DNA from: Macrothele yani
Taxonomy: Eukaryota > Arthropoda > Arachnida > Araneae > Macrothelidae
DNA: 64,000 bases
NCBI GenBank assembly: GCA_039090855.1
Contig: CM077024.1
Span: forward strand, 66,239,594 to 66,303,593
Reading direction: 5' to 3'
Shown here: piece after piece, positions 1-10,360 of the stretch
How the letters are laid out: each line of letters begins with the position of its first letter
Numbering within the stretch: the first letter of the stretch is position 1
The notes under the pieces: model-generated
The model's input: the letters and a program-made list of their open reading frames with translations, nothing else
Databases searched by the model: none
Told to the model about the DNA's origin: nothing
Position numbers and translations under genes: made by a program

Positions 1-578
1 TTGTAGGCTGCTGAGGTTGTGATGAGGTGCCAGCTCCGGGTTTTGTTCCTCGTTTCCTTCCCTGTCTTTTCTCTTATGTTAAATTTTCTGTTTTTCCGGA
101 GCTGGTTAGCTTAGACCTACCTGCACGTGTGCCATGTGCGGTGACCCATACAGGTGGAAAAAAAGATGCTGGAGGCTGAGGTATCTGGGGGCCGGGTTCT
201 AGTTGTCTCCAGATGCCAACACTCCTTTTTGCCCTCTGCTTCATCCTAAACGGGATGAGGAATTGCTGGAAGAGGAACGCGATGAGGAATTGCTGGAAGA
301 ACTTGGGGAACTGTGAGCTAACCCACTCCTAGTCGGGAAGTCTGTGGCCGAGTGGCGTCCAGACTTCTAGCGGCTTGTCGTTCTGTTCGGCAGGGTGATT
401 TTGGGGGTAGGGTGGGCGTGCCAAAGAGGTGTTCCCCGGGCATGGGAAAGTCTGGGTGCACGCCGAGCGTATGTCTGCCCTACCAACTTGCTATATCCGC
501 TGACTATCCCTAGAGCCGTGTCCTGCGTCCTCTTGGGCTTGCGGACCTCCGACTCTCCCTCGTTGGGCTCGGTAGTGA

Positions 579-1836
579 GTGGGGAGGTCGGCGGAAGAAT
601 ATTTACTCTTATTCATGGCAACCCTATGTGTTTCCCAAGCTGTACCTTTGAAGCGCCGTGTGGAGGATGGTACACCCTCCTACACTAAGAAACTACTCAG
701 TTCCAACTGTAATGCTCTGTTTCTTCTAATTCATTCTGTTGTTCCTGCACAATCCAAGAGTCCTTTCTGGATTAATAAGGCTCTTCAGGCCGTTGCGGGC
801 TCACCAAAGAGTGTTAAGAAGCTCATGTCATGGGATCTTCTTGTGGAGACATCAAATCCACGCAACAGTGCCACCTTGCTGGAGTCGACCGTTCTGCTGG
901 ACGTTCCAGTCCAAATATCTCCCCATGGTTTCCTAAATTCTTCTCGCGGTGTTATCAACTCCCGCGACCTGCTGGAGTGAAGCGATGAAGAATTGCTGGA
1001 AGAACTTGGGGAACAACATGTCACTGGGGTTCGGCGTATTCTTTTCCGGCGGGATGGGAAGTCTATTCCCTCCCGGAACATCGTGCTTACATTTGACTCC
1101 CCTACCCTGCCAACTTCCATCAAGGCGGGGTACTTGCGTCTCTATGTTCGACCATACATCCCGAACCCTTTGAGATGTTTCAAGTGCCAGCATTACGGTC
1201 ACTCCCAGCAGTCTTACCGTAATGTAGAAAAGTGTGGGCGCTGTGGGTCGCCTGAACACTCTTTTGGCGGACTGCTCCGCTGACTCTGATCACTGTGTCA
1301 ACTGCGAGGGATCTCACCCGGCTTCTTCTAAGCAGTGCCCAAAGTGGATCGAGGAGCGGGCTATCCAACGCCTGAAGACGACTGAACATCTGTCTTATCC
1401 TGAAGCCAGACGGCGGATAGCTCCTCTACCAACAGGCCGGCGCTCCTATGCATCGGTTGTGGTCCAGAAGGCTACTGTTGCGGTGCAGACTGAGGTGACC
1501 ATCCTGGCGCGGTGTCCTTATGATTTTGAGGACATCGTTGCTGCCGGGTTGGAGGCACTCAAGTCTCGCCGCATTGAATCCAAACCGCCTTCAACATCGA
1601 CTCCTAAAACATCCTCTGTGCAGAAATCATCCTCTGCCAGCACTGGGACCCAGGTCCCGGGCGCAACTCGGAAGAAGCCGGAAAAGGGGAAACCCGGATC
1701 ATCCCCCCAGAAACAGAGCAGGGTAAAACCACCAAAACCCCCGGCAGCTCAGCCCTGTATGAGTAAGCACAGCCCTGTGTTACCTCCGGACATTGCAGAT
1801 GGTCAGGAGCTGATGGACGACTCGGAGACCTTCTAG
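579..1836 (+). pseudogene. LINE ORF1 remnant, gag-like zinc-knuckle protein
   Basis: Nucleic-acid-binding ORF1 of the I-like LINE, expected to package element RNA. The frame opens at 579 (or at the ATG at 615) and meets an in-frame TGA at 978-980. It resumes in the same frame with SDEELLEELGEQHVTGV, then shifts frame near 1240-1280. Zinc-knuckle motifs are visible: CFKCQHYGHSQQ, CGRCGSPEHS and CVNCEGSHPASSKQC. The C-terminal third is rich in Ser, Pro and Lys, as is common in such ORF1 tails. It ends at 1836, about 45 bases before the ORF2 start. Known of family: three CCHC-type knuckles are normal for I, Jockey and R1 ORF1 proteins. The breaks mean no intact product. Confidence 0.8.
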
Positions 1837-1881
1837 TCGTCTGTCTTTTTCATTTTTCATCCTTTCCTTTTATTTTTCTTT

Positions 1882-4800
1882 ATGGCTACGCTCCTTCAGT
1901 GGAATTGCCGAGGTCTGCGACCACGAATTGATGATCTGAAGGGCTTACTGTCTTCGCACACACCTGTGTGCGTTTGCCTCCAGGAGACAAAGCTTCGCCC
2001 AACGGACGCTCTTCCGCTGCGGCGATTTTCTGTTTTCCGCAAGGATCATGAGGACGGTGTTATCGCCTGCGGAGGAGTGGCCGTTGTTGTTCCTCATGGT
2101 GTTCCTGTCACTGCGGTTGCCCTTCGGACGACTTTACATTCAGTGGCAGTGAGACTTTCTGTGAACACCCTGTTCACGGTCTGTTCCATCTACCTGACTC
2201 CGGCTAAAGCTGTAAGCCTTTCGGATCTGGAAGATTTAGTTGACCAGCTGCCGCCTCCTTTCTTCATCTTAGAAGATTTCAATGCACACAATCCGTTGTG
2301 GGGGGTTCTACTACTCGAGACTCCAGGGGCCGTGTTGTTGAGTCCCTCTGTCTCCACAACACCGGGGCTGTCACTTATTTTCATGAACCCACCCGCTCGT
2401 ACTCAGCCATTGATCTGTCCTTGAGTTCGCCATCGTTATATCCTGACTGGTCCTGGAGCGTGTCTAATGATCCCCTTGGCAGTGATCACTTTCCCATCTT
2501 TCTCCGTCTAGCAGGTGACTGGTACCGTCATCCTACTCACCCTGCTAGATGGGCTATCGATCGAGCCAAGTGGGACTCATTCACGGCTTCAGCGACCATT
2601 ACTCCAGTCATGGTGACCTCGGGTACGATCGATGAAGCTGTTGCGGCGGCAACGGATTGTATTGTGCAAGCGGCAGACTTTACCATCCCTAAGACTTCGA
2701 CTAAACTTCCACGTTGCCCGCGACCTTGGTGGAATTCCGCTTGCAAGGCAGCTCGTCAGGCCCAACATCGGGCTTGGGGTAGGTTTCGTCGGTACCCCAC
2801 CGACGCGAACCTACTTGCTTTCAAGAATGCCAAATCTTACGCGCGATTGGTACGTCGTCGTCGTCGTAGTAGTCAACGGGAATCTTGGGTACGCTACGTA
2901 TCCGGGATTAACACCACTACCAGCTCTAAGATCGTTTGGGACAGGATCCGCAAGATTCGGGGTAAGTACCCATTTTGGGGAAATCTCCATTCTTGAGAGT
3001 GGTGGAGGAACGGTTGCTGACGCTCAGGGTATTGCTCACTGTCTGGACGCCGCATTTGCTTCTGTGTCCAGCAGCAGCAATTACCCTGCTTCGTTCCGGC
3101 AGTTACAGCCGCGGCTTGAACGGTCCAAGGTTTCCTTTGGACCGTTTTCCGCTGAAGATTATAACAGCCCGCTGACTGCCGTCGATCTGAAGATTGCACT
3201 GAATCTGTCCGGCCGAACATCTGTCGGACCGGATAACATCTATTATGAAATGCTGAAGCACCTTTCTCCGTCCTCTCTTGAATGTCTGCTGGTCCTGTTT
3301 AACAGGATCTGGCACGAGCATGCCTTTCTCGAATCTGGGCGCACTGCCATTGTCACTCCTGTTCTCAAACCTGGTAAAGATCCCGCTGACCCGTTGAACT
3401 ACCGACCCATTGCTATGACGAGCTGCCTCTGTAAGGTCCTAGAGCGCATCATCAATTGTCGTTTGGTTTTCTATTTGGAATCACGCCGCCTTCTTTCACC
3501 TCATCAGAGTGGTTTTCGGAAATTCCGATCCACCTCAGATCATCTTCGCCTTGGGTCATCTGTCCGGGAGGCGTTTGTCCGGCGTCAGCACTTGGTCTCT
3601 GTGTTCTTCGATATGGAAAAAGCCTACGATCGAACCTGGAGATACGGCATTCTCCGTGATCTGCATGACTGCGGATTGCGGGGAAATTTACCGACCTTCA
3701 TTGCCGGATTTCTCCAGAACCGGATGTTCCATATGCGCGTCGGATCGACCCTATCTGCGTTTTTCCCACAAGAGTAGGGTGTCCCTCAAGGCTCCATTCT
3801 TTCTGTGACATTGTTCATCCTTCGTGTTAATCATCTTTTTACCCTACTTCCTCCGACGGTCCGTGGCACCATGTACGTGGATGATCTGCAGATCTCTTGC
3901 GCATCTGTCAACATGCGCACTATTGAGCTGCAGCTGCAGTCGGCCATTAATAAAATCTTTACCTGGGTCTCCCACAATGGATTTGGCTTCTCGACCCAGA
4001 AGACCGTTTGCGTGCATTTTTGCCGCAAACGGGGCCTTTACCCAGACCCCAGTCTCCGTCTGGATGGTACCACCATTCCTGTGGTGTCAGAAGCCAAGTT
4101 CCTTGGGCTAACTTTTGACCGAGCACTCACCTTCCGGCCTTACATTCAGTCTTTGAAGGTGAAGTGCACGAAGTCATTGAATATCCTGAAGGTCCTCTCT
4201 CGAACATCTTGGGGGGGGGGGGGGGGGCTGACAGGTGCTCAATGCTTCGCATTTACCATTCTGTGATTCGGTCGAAGTTAGACTTCGGATGCATAACGTA
4301 CGGTTTTCCTTGATTAATTTCCTTACGGCCTCTGGATAATGTTCATCACCAGGCTCTGCGGCTATGCACTGGTGCTTTCCGTACCTCTCCCGTGCATAGC
4401 CTGTATGCCGAGGCCCATGAACCGCCGTTGTGCATCCGACGTAAGGAGCTGTCTCTTCAATTCGTCATCAAGTTGAAGTCTCTTCCTGATCATCCACTGC
4501 GTGGTTCCATTTTCCGAAGGCAATGTGTGCGCCTTTTCTCACACCGCATTTCCTGTGTTCCGACGTTTGGGATTCGGTTGTCGAACTTAGTGCGCGATGC
4601 TAGTCTAGAATTGTCAAGGATTGGTTTGACCCGGTTCTACAATGAGAACCGCCTTTGCAGCCGGTTCAAGCAACGGCTGACCTTTCCCTTTGTGTGTGGC
4701 CAAAGTCTTCCATTCCTGCTCTGGTGTACCAGCAGCTCTTTGCCGAGAAACAGTCTCTCTTCCCGGATTTCGTACCTGTGTTTACTGACGGGTCGAAATC

Positions 4801-5599
4801 CGGTGAGGTTGTTGGATCCGCATTCGTGTGTGGCGATGCCTCCCATGCTGAGCGACTGCCGCCTGAATCCACCGTCTTTTCGGCTGAAATGCGTGCGGTA
4901 CACCACGCTTTGTGTCACATACAGTCTAGATCTCATCGTCGCGCTATGATTTGCTCCGATTCCCAGTCCGTCATCCACGTCCTATCTTCTCCGGAGGACA
5001 CTGACTCACCGGTCGTCCGTGATATCCGTCGTCTTCTTGGAACTTTGGAAGATGCTGGATTCCTGGTCCGTTTCTGTTGGGTTCCTGGTTATGTTGGGAT
5101 CCGGGGTAACGAGCTGGCAGATCTCTCTGCCAGATCTGTTTCCTCCATGTCGCCAGCTCGGCTGCCACTGTCTTTCCGAGATTATCGCCCATTGATCCGG
5201 AAATTTGTTATGGATGAGTGGCGGTCCCTGTGGTCTCAGCAGGGCAGCAATAAACTTTATGCCATCAAACCACAGATCGGACTACGCAAGTCTAGTTTGC
5301 GGCAGAACAGTCGTGAGGAAGTTGTTCTTGCGCGTCTCCGCATTGGGCACTGCCGTTTTTCTCACCGCTTTTTGCTGTGTGGCTACAGTGCCCCGATGTG
5401 TGAGGCGTGCCACTGTCGTCTCACCGTCCTTCATGTTTTGTGTACTTGTGTTCGTTTTTGTGATCATCGTTTTCGTTATTTTCATTCTCATTTGTTGGAC
5501 GACGGAACAGGTACGCTGCAGACTCTCATTGGTGAGGACTGCGACCTGACCGCAGTGTTCTCATTTTTTAAAGAAATTGACTTTTTTAAACTCTTCTAG
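1882..5599 (+). pseudogene. LINE ORF2 remnant: endonuclease, RT, RNase H
   Basis: Polyprotein that nicks target DNA and copies element RNA. The endonuclease begins at ATG 1882 with LLQWNCRGLRPRIDDLKGLL and includes CLQETKL, then DFNAHNPLWG and GSDHFPI. RT motifs follow: NYRPIAMTSCLCKVLERI, SGFRKFRSTSDHL, FFDMEKAYDRTW and YVDDLQISC (catalytic pair present). RNase H shows VFTDGSKSG, FSAEMRAVHHAL, CSDSQSVIHVL and GIRGNELADLSA, so all four acidic residues are retained. The frame changes near 2300, near 2975, after the G tract at 4211-4227 and near 4680. An in-frame TAG lies at 3775-3777, just before the GVPQGS motif. A short Cys/His tail (CEACHCRLTVLHVLC) follows RNase H. Confidence 0.85.
4211..4227. 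repeat. Homopolymer G17 in the LINE RT region
   Basis: Seventeen consecutive G residues within ORF2. The RT reading frame is open up to this tract and continues afterwards in a different frame, so expansion of the run is the likely cause of that frameshift. It could also be an assembly length error. Confidence 0.9.
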
Positions 5600-5793
5600 T
5601 TTTACCGCTTTCATTTCCATCTTTCACTTTTACCGTTTCATCCTGTTTTTACCCTTGTGTACGTGTTTTATTGATTTTGTTCTATTTTGATGTCTTTTGT
5701 TTGGCGCTCTTTGGCCACCCATGGCCCTTGCGCCATTAAAATCAACTAACCAACCAATTTGCATGAACATACCAATCTGCATTCTTTGTCCAG

Positions 5794-5818
5794 CAGTGTA
5801 GGTCTAATGCTGGTAGAG
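5794..5818 (+). CDS. Possible microexon of an unidentified host gene
   Basis: A 25-base stretch lies between a good acceptor (pyrimidine-rich run ending CTTTGTCCAG, AG at 5792-5793) and a good donor (GAG then GTAAGTTACC, GT at 5819). Reading with one leading base gives SVGLMLVE, ending in phase 0. That matches the phase of the next exon at 6180, so the three exons translate continuously. The tail of the LINE ends only about 35 bases upstream of the acceptor. The size is unusually small and there is no transcript evidence, so the exon is inferred from splice signals and phase only. Confidence 0.45.
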
Positions 5819-6179
5819 GTAAGTTACCAAAATTTTCACTGTTAGGTGGTACGTGTATCAAGGAGTGCTTGTTTTTCATACATCTTAATGTGTATGTGGT
5901 TATTTTTAAGCAAAACTTCTCAAATTACTCTAGGAAATTAATCAAGGAAAATAAATTTTATGAAAAATTATCTGCAAAATATGAGTTGTTTTAATTAAAC
6001 TGCAATGTTTTGTAGTTTACATCATGTTGAATTATAACTGTTCTTTATTAGTTTAAGCGATTGCTTGAAATGAAGATTATCTTTGAAATATGTACTACAA
6101 ATATATTACCACCAATTTTATATCTAAAATGTGTTTAGCATGCTACTTTACTATACTTAAATTAATCTTCAAATTCTAG

Positions 6180-6296
6180 GCTATCGAAAAGAATGAAGTA
6201 ACAAGTTCAGTATTACAAATGGTCCGTGAAAAAGTAGACACCTTGCAAAAATTGGCCAAATCTGTTGTAAGCAGCGCTCCTCCACCACAAGAAATG
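6180..6296 (+). CDS. Internal host exon, coiled-coil-like
   Basis: An exon of 117 bases (39 codons, phase 0 on both sides) between acceptor TTCAAATTCTAG and donor GTAAGTTCC. It encodes AIEKNEVTSSVLQMVREKV, continues with DTLQKLAKSVVSSAPPPQEM, and has no stop. The peptide is amphipathic, with hydrophobic residues spaced as in a helix, followed by a Pro-rich linker. I do not recognise the protein. It reads in frame into the exon at 7613, which ends in a stop, so this is the C-terminal region of a host gene transcribed on the + strand. It is the only stretch in the window that looks like an ordinary spliced gene and not a mobile element. Confidence 0.65.
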
Positions 6297-7612
6297 GTAA
6301 GTTCCATGAAATATTTTCCTAACAGCTTTTTCCCCCCATGTAAGTTCTGTATTTCATAACTTGTTTCGATAATCTAAAGTTGAATTTGGTTTGTTTTTCT
6401 GGTACCTTGTACAACAGGGTTTTCTCGACATGAAATATGTGCTCTTGAAATGGTTATGGGCGACCCCTTACCTTAGATGCTCGTAGGCAGGACGTATTTA
6501 GAGAAGGGGAGGGGGAGTCAAGGAGCCTTGCCTCCCGGAAGTTTTTTTTGTTAAAATGAGACTTGAATTGGAAAACACGTTTTAATTTAATAAAAATTCA
6601 ACTTACATTAGGAAATGCTTTAATTTTTTCTGCAATTTTTCATTAACTTTTTTGTCCTGATGGATTTAAAAAACTTCCATTTTCTGCTGGGTCTCCCCTG
6701 CTCATGGGATGTGTTAAATTCAAACTAATAAAGCTGAGCTCTTAAAAGGTAAGTTGAAAGGAATGTTAAATTTTCTGAAGGCAACTGGAAATATTAGCAT
6801 GTTAAACCGACCTGAAATAGGGATAATTACATAAAATTACTCCCATTTTGTTTATAATCTGATGTCAATTTCTGTTGGAGCAGTTCTGCGACTTCAATTA
6901 ATCCATGAGATCCATCCTGATGCCCAACAAAATAACACAAACTAAGAAAGCAAATAAATATGCTAAACTTGTTACTTTAAATAGCTGAGTAGCATACATT
7001 GTTTCTCCAAAACAAACAAAAAGCGCATTGGATTTCATTCCGATGTTATGAATTGGTTATAAATGGATGTCTCCTGGTGCTCAACAATGACTTAGTGCAT
7101 GAAGTTACTTTTACAATAACTGATGTCTCTCTTCCGCTTCTACTAAATTCTCTATTGGTCGAGCTTTCCATGATTGCGTCTCATTAATTTAATATTTTAT
7201 CAACAAGGGTATCATTGTCAATAGATCCCCTTCACTGCTTCAGCAAGAAATAGCTTCATATTTCTTTTTATTTAATAAAAATTCAACAGTTGACTGTATC
7301 CTGTAACCAACTTCGCAGAGTTGGTAACAGGATAGTCTTCTAAAACAAAGCAAATAAGTGCCAGTCAATGATTTTGCGTGTTGAAATTTCTGCATTGGTT
7401 TGTGTTATGCAAAGGAGTTTCCAGACAATTTCTTGTACTGGGTGTTGAGCAAAGTAGGAAACATTTTTAGTGCATAAATTATCCATACTTTAAATTCAGA
7501 TTAAATAAAGACTTGTTCAATTTTATGAGATAGTTATAGCTTCAGATAACGGCTGTGGTGTGTTTGTCTGTTTTAATCCTAATTGATTAAATGGTTCAAC
7601 TTTCTTTTGCAG
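6297..7612 (+). other. Intron of the host gene
   Basis: About 1.3 kb of AT-rich sequence between a consensus donor (GTAAGT) and a strong acceptor (CTTTCTTTTGCAG). I see no recognisable mobile-element coding sequence in it. A purine-rich run (GGGGAGGGGGAG) lies near 6513. The 62-codon ORF at 6999-7187 has no recognisable features and is likely chance. Confidence 0.55.
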
Positions 7613-7663
7613 GTTGAAATGTCTTCACTTTCGAAGGATGAAAATGCAGGTGCTTCTAGTTGA
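7613..7663 (+). CDS. Terminal coding exon of the host gene
   Basis: It starts directly after the acceptor at 7611-7612 and encodes VEMSSLSKDENAGASS, then TGA at 7661-7663. It joins exon 6180-6296 in phase 0. The 3' UTR continues to a poly(A) signal at 7737. The short acidic and serine-rich tail is consistent with a disordered C terminus. The function is unknown. Confidence 0.65.
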   Translation, partial: VEMSSLSKDENAGASS

Positions 7664-7736
7664 CTTGGTGTTTAAAAAGACTATTATTTAAAGTTTTGTG
7701 GTTTTGTACAATTTATTTTTCTAAACTAATGTTTCA

Positions 7737-7742
7737 AATAAA
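7737..7742 (+). promoter_or_regulatory. Poly(A) signal AATAAA
   Basis: Canonical hexamer 74 bases after the stop codon at 7663, in an AT-rich 3' UTR. Its position supports 7613-7663 being the last coding exon. Confidence 0.6.
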
Positions 7743-7763
7743 CTAATTTTCTACCAATTGAGT

Positions 7764-8090
7764 GTCTTCATTTTTACACAATATTTGAACATGGTCTTTT
7801 AAATCATTATTGAAACTATAAAAAATGGCTAATTACTGTCAGTTAAGTTTTTTGGCGGCAGCACTTCTGCACAATTACAAATTCTTCCTGTGGTTTTTCC
7901 TATAAAAGTAGTTTGGTACTGCTTGATTCCCCGAACCTGCATGGGGTTGTGGAGAGCGCAGCTACAAGCAGTTGGTCCACCTAGTGGCATATTGTTAGTT
8001 TCATTTTCAATCTTTAATCTCTGTTACACAACTTTCCACAATCGTCTACAATAGGCCTCTTCCACAATCATAGTCATAACTTTCTACAAT
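7764..8090. other. Intergenic, no gene seen
   Basis: AT-rich sequence with no ORF or transposase motif I can support. The words CTACAAT and TCCACAATC recur between 8025 and 8105 in a loose repeat that leads into the hairpin at 8091. Confidence 0.5.
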
Positions 8091-8137
8091 ATCATCTACA
8101 ATTGGCAATAGTAGACCTACTGCCAATTGTAGATGAT
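8091..8137. repeat. Perfect 17-bp inverted repeat
   Basis: ATCATCTACAATTGGCA (8091-8107) is exactly reverse-complemented at 8121-8137, with a 13-base loop. It could be a decayed MITE core or a cruciform-forming site. Confidence 0.8.
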
Positions 8138-8283
8138 TATGCACGTCCTGGGAAATCTATTGTCCGCTTCTAGTTGTTTTCTTTCCAGGAGCTTGAGGTA
8201 AAGATAGTTTTCCTCCCCTTGGAAAAACCATTGGGAATGCGAATATTTTTGGACTGGTAATTACGTATGAAGTGCTTTTGCAC

Positions 8284-8416
8284 ATGACTGTCCGAAACTT
8301 AAGGATGAGCTACATTTTTAAGTTTCGGACAGTCATTTTTTTAGGATGAGCTACATATTATCTGTCGATGTCACAAAAGCTGTTTCACAGCTGTAAGTGA
8401 CATCGACAGATAATAT
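8284..8416. repeat. Two adjacent perfect hairpins
   Basis: Hairpin 1: 19-bp arms 8284-8302 and 8318-8336 (arm contains GACTGTCCGAAACTTAA). Hairpin 2: 20-bp arms 8355-8374 and 8397-8416 (arm contains TTATCTGTCGATGTCAC), whose loop holds a further AGCTGT/ACAGCT stem. The word AGGATGAGCTACAT occurs in the loop of hairpin 1 and again between the hairpins. All arms are without mismatch. Confidence 0.85.
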
Positions 8417-8496
8417 AGCAACAGTAAAATGAAAATGCATACAAAAGAATTATGAAGACGTGTAAGAGATCACAACAGTGTGAAGGAGGTATAAGC

Positions 8497-8913
8497 TCAT
8501 TTCATAAGCCTGCATAAATAGGGCGAAGTACTCGATGTCCACTTCACTCCGATATGGATGTTTGGCATCAGTGTGTCATGCTTAGCACCAAGTCGTTCAG
8601 GAGCTCCTGGAGTAAATTGTCCCACTCCTACTGGAGAGGCCTGATAAGTGCTGGAATGGTTTCTGGTGTGGAAATATCTTTGCACAATGCTTCTGCCTTT
8701 AGCGCCCCATGCTGGTTCAATTGAATTAAAATCAGGGGACGTGCAGGCCACTTCAGACTGATATCCTCTGTAGCTGCTAGGCGATAAGGAAGGGCGTGTT
8801 TTCGTCCTTAAAAAAATAAAATCTGCGCCGAGAGCACAAGGGGACAGACTAACGTGGCGAACAACCACAACACTGTAGTACCGCTTTCCAACGATTGTCT
8901 CTTGATCCATCAC
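8497..8913 (-). pseudogene. Probable Tc1/mariner transposase fragment
   Basis: On the minus strand the stretch CTSPDFNSIEPAWGAKGRSI resembles the third catalytic block of Tc1-type transposases (SPDLNPIEHxW...GR). The downstream part, including a PNIH/SPY-like end, sits where the family's C terminus would be. No upstream catalytic Asp blocks and no terminal repeats are visible. The fragment is old and short, so the call rests on one motif. Confidence 0.4.
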
Positions 8914-9984
8914 TGCAATTCGGTACGTACATTGAAAATACCTGTTTACGTCTTGACAGCCATTATGTCACATTCAACGATCTTTCTGACATACGCCGTC
9001 CCACGTTCCATCCATATAAATTTCAACTTGAAATTTGACAAAATGCTAAAGCTGATTTAATCTAACATTACCTTGGCCCATTGGTCTAAAGACCAGTCAA
9101 TATGAGACATACACCATGGATGCATTTTGCGCCCTAGATAACTGTTGACAGCATAAAGGTTTCCAAGCATGTAGTCCTATATAAACTATACTAAGTATTT
9201 GGCAAGGTTTGGCGTTAAATTCTTTAGCCTGTACATATTTGAAAACTGTTAGTCAATTGGACCGCTATAGGTTTCATACAAATTTTCCTGTAATGCCAGA
9301 CAAGCTTGTTTAGAAAATACGAAGTCATGACATTATAGATGAGTTCTCTTTAGTGGCCTCGTGTGGAAACTGAGGTTCCCAACGCTGTCGTGTATGACTT
9401 CAAACACGACACCGACGTATCAGGCCGTGTAACAGTGACTTCACAAACTTAGCAAACTAATCTCCCTCGTGTCATGGCCTTGTGCTTTCCAGTTGGCCTT
9501 GGCCCAGGTAACTAACATCTCACTGGCTGGTGTAGCGGAAACTATCTCCAGCAAAATATTTAGCATCCGATCGGTCTCATGAACACTGACCAATGTTGTG
9601 ACATTGTGCTGTGTGCTCCACCAAACAGCGTTGAAACCTGTTAAATTATGATAAAAAAGACATATATGTGGTAATGATGGTTGAATGACAGTGATGAGAT
9701 GAAAAATGGAGTTGCAAAGGCAATTCTTCATGAAAAACTATCTGTTGCATGAAGCTGAAACTTGGACATTAAATGATATAGTGGAGGGAAGCTTTTGAGA
9801 TGTGCATTTTTTAGAATGTTAAAAATCCCATGGACGGTATGAGTTTAGAATAAGATAGCAAACTACGATTTTTTTAGATTATGTTCGGTGATAAAAAAAC
9901 AACAAAAATCTTTATTCGAGACATCAGTTGCCGGAGGGATAGACTTTAATATTCACCAATTAGTGTTTGAAAGAAGGATCAGTG
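8914..9984. other. No recognisable gene
   Basis: AT-rich sequence with short open frames on both strands (for example 9441-9731 minus) that show no domain or codon pattern I can recognise. Confidence 0.5.
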
Positions 9985-10215
9985 GAAAGAGAAGACCCCG
10001 CAGAGTAGCTGAATGACCTCGCTTAATAATATAAAGTAATGGACTAAATCTTATCAGGTCCAACGGGAACAAAACTTTATCTACCAGGGTGGTCGCTGAC
10101 TTCTTGGAAGCAGGGACGTCGCCAAGGGAATGCGAGGATGGTTGAAGTCCACACAATTCACGATATGCCATTTTTAAATTTTTTAACTTCAAAATATAAA
10201 CTGGACTTTGCAGAG
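9985..10215 (+). repeat. Dispersed repeat, copy 1 (GACGTCGCC family)
   Basis: Shares GGGACGTCGCCAAGGGAATG followed by a gap and a TTTAACTTCAAAATATAA...GGACTTTGCAGAGTAAT stretch with 15090-15225 in the same orientation. It is an uncharacterised interspersed repeat. No coding sequence or terminal repeat is clear. Confidence 0.5.
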
Positions 10216-10360
10216 TAATAAGTCTCTTGTTTTCCGTCGTGTAGCTCTATGTATTTCCCATATGAAGTGCTTTGTTTACATCTGCGTAGAAGGGTTATCA
10301 AATAGCATCCCCAGTATCATGAAAATGCAATTCTCCACTCCTCCAAATCCTTAGTTTGCC

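Larger units (their letters stand above)
1..5758 (+). mobile_element. Degenerate I-like LINE with RNase H
   Basis: A near full-length non-LTR retrotransposon, possibly running off the left edge. In order it carries a leader, a gag-like ORF1 with zinc knuckles, then an ORF2 with APE-type endonuclease, reverse transcriptase and RNase H. RNase H downstream of RT is typical of the I group (I, Nimb, Ingi-like lineages). The exact clade cannot be fixed by eye. The leader at 249-311 holds two near copies of the stretch encoding DEELLEELGE that recurs in ORF1 at about 984-1015, so the 5' part has been internally duplicated. The 3' end runs through GCGCCATTAAAATCAACTAA to about 5758, without a long poly(A). 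Several frameshifts and in-frame stops show that the copy is dead. Confidence 0.85.

Noticed and set aside
4392..4949. Independent 185-codon gene
   Set aside because: Its first half is the frame-shifted continuation of the LINE RT thumb region. The second half is a shadow of RNase H.
6513..6550. Separate element in the host intron (GGGGAGGGGGAG patch)
   Set aside because: Only a short purine run. No ends or second copy found in the window.
9441..9731. 96-codon minus ORF as a host gene
   Set aside because: No splice, domain or composition support, and surrounded by featureless AT-rich sequence.
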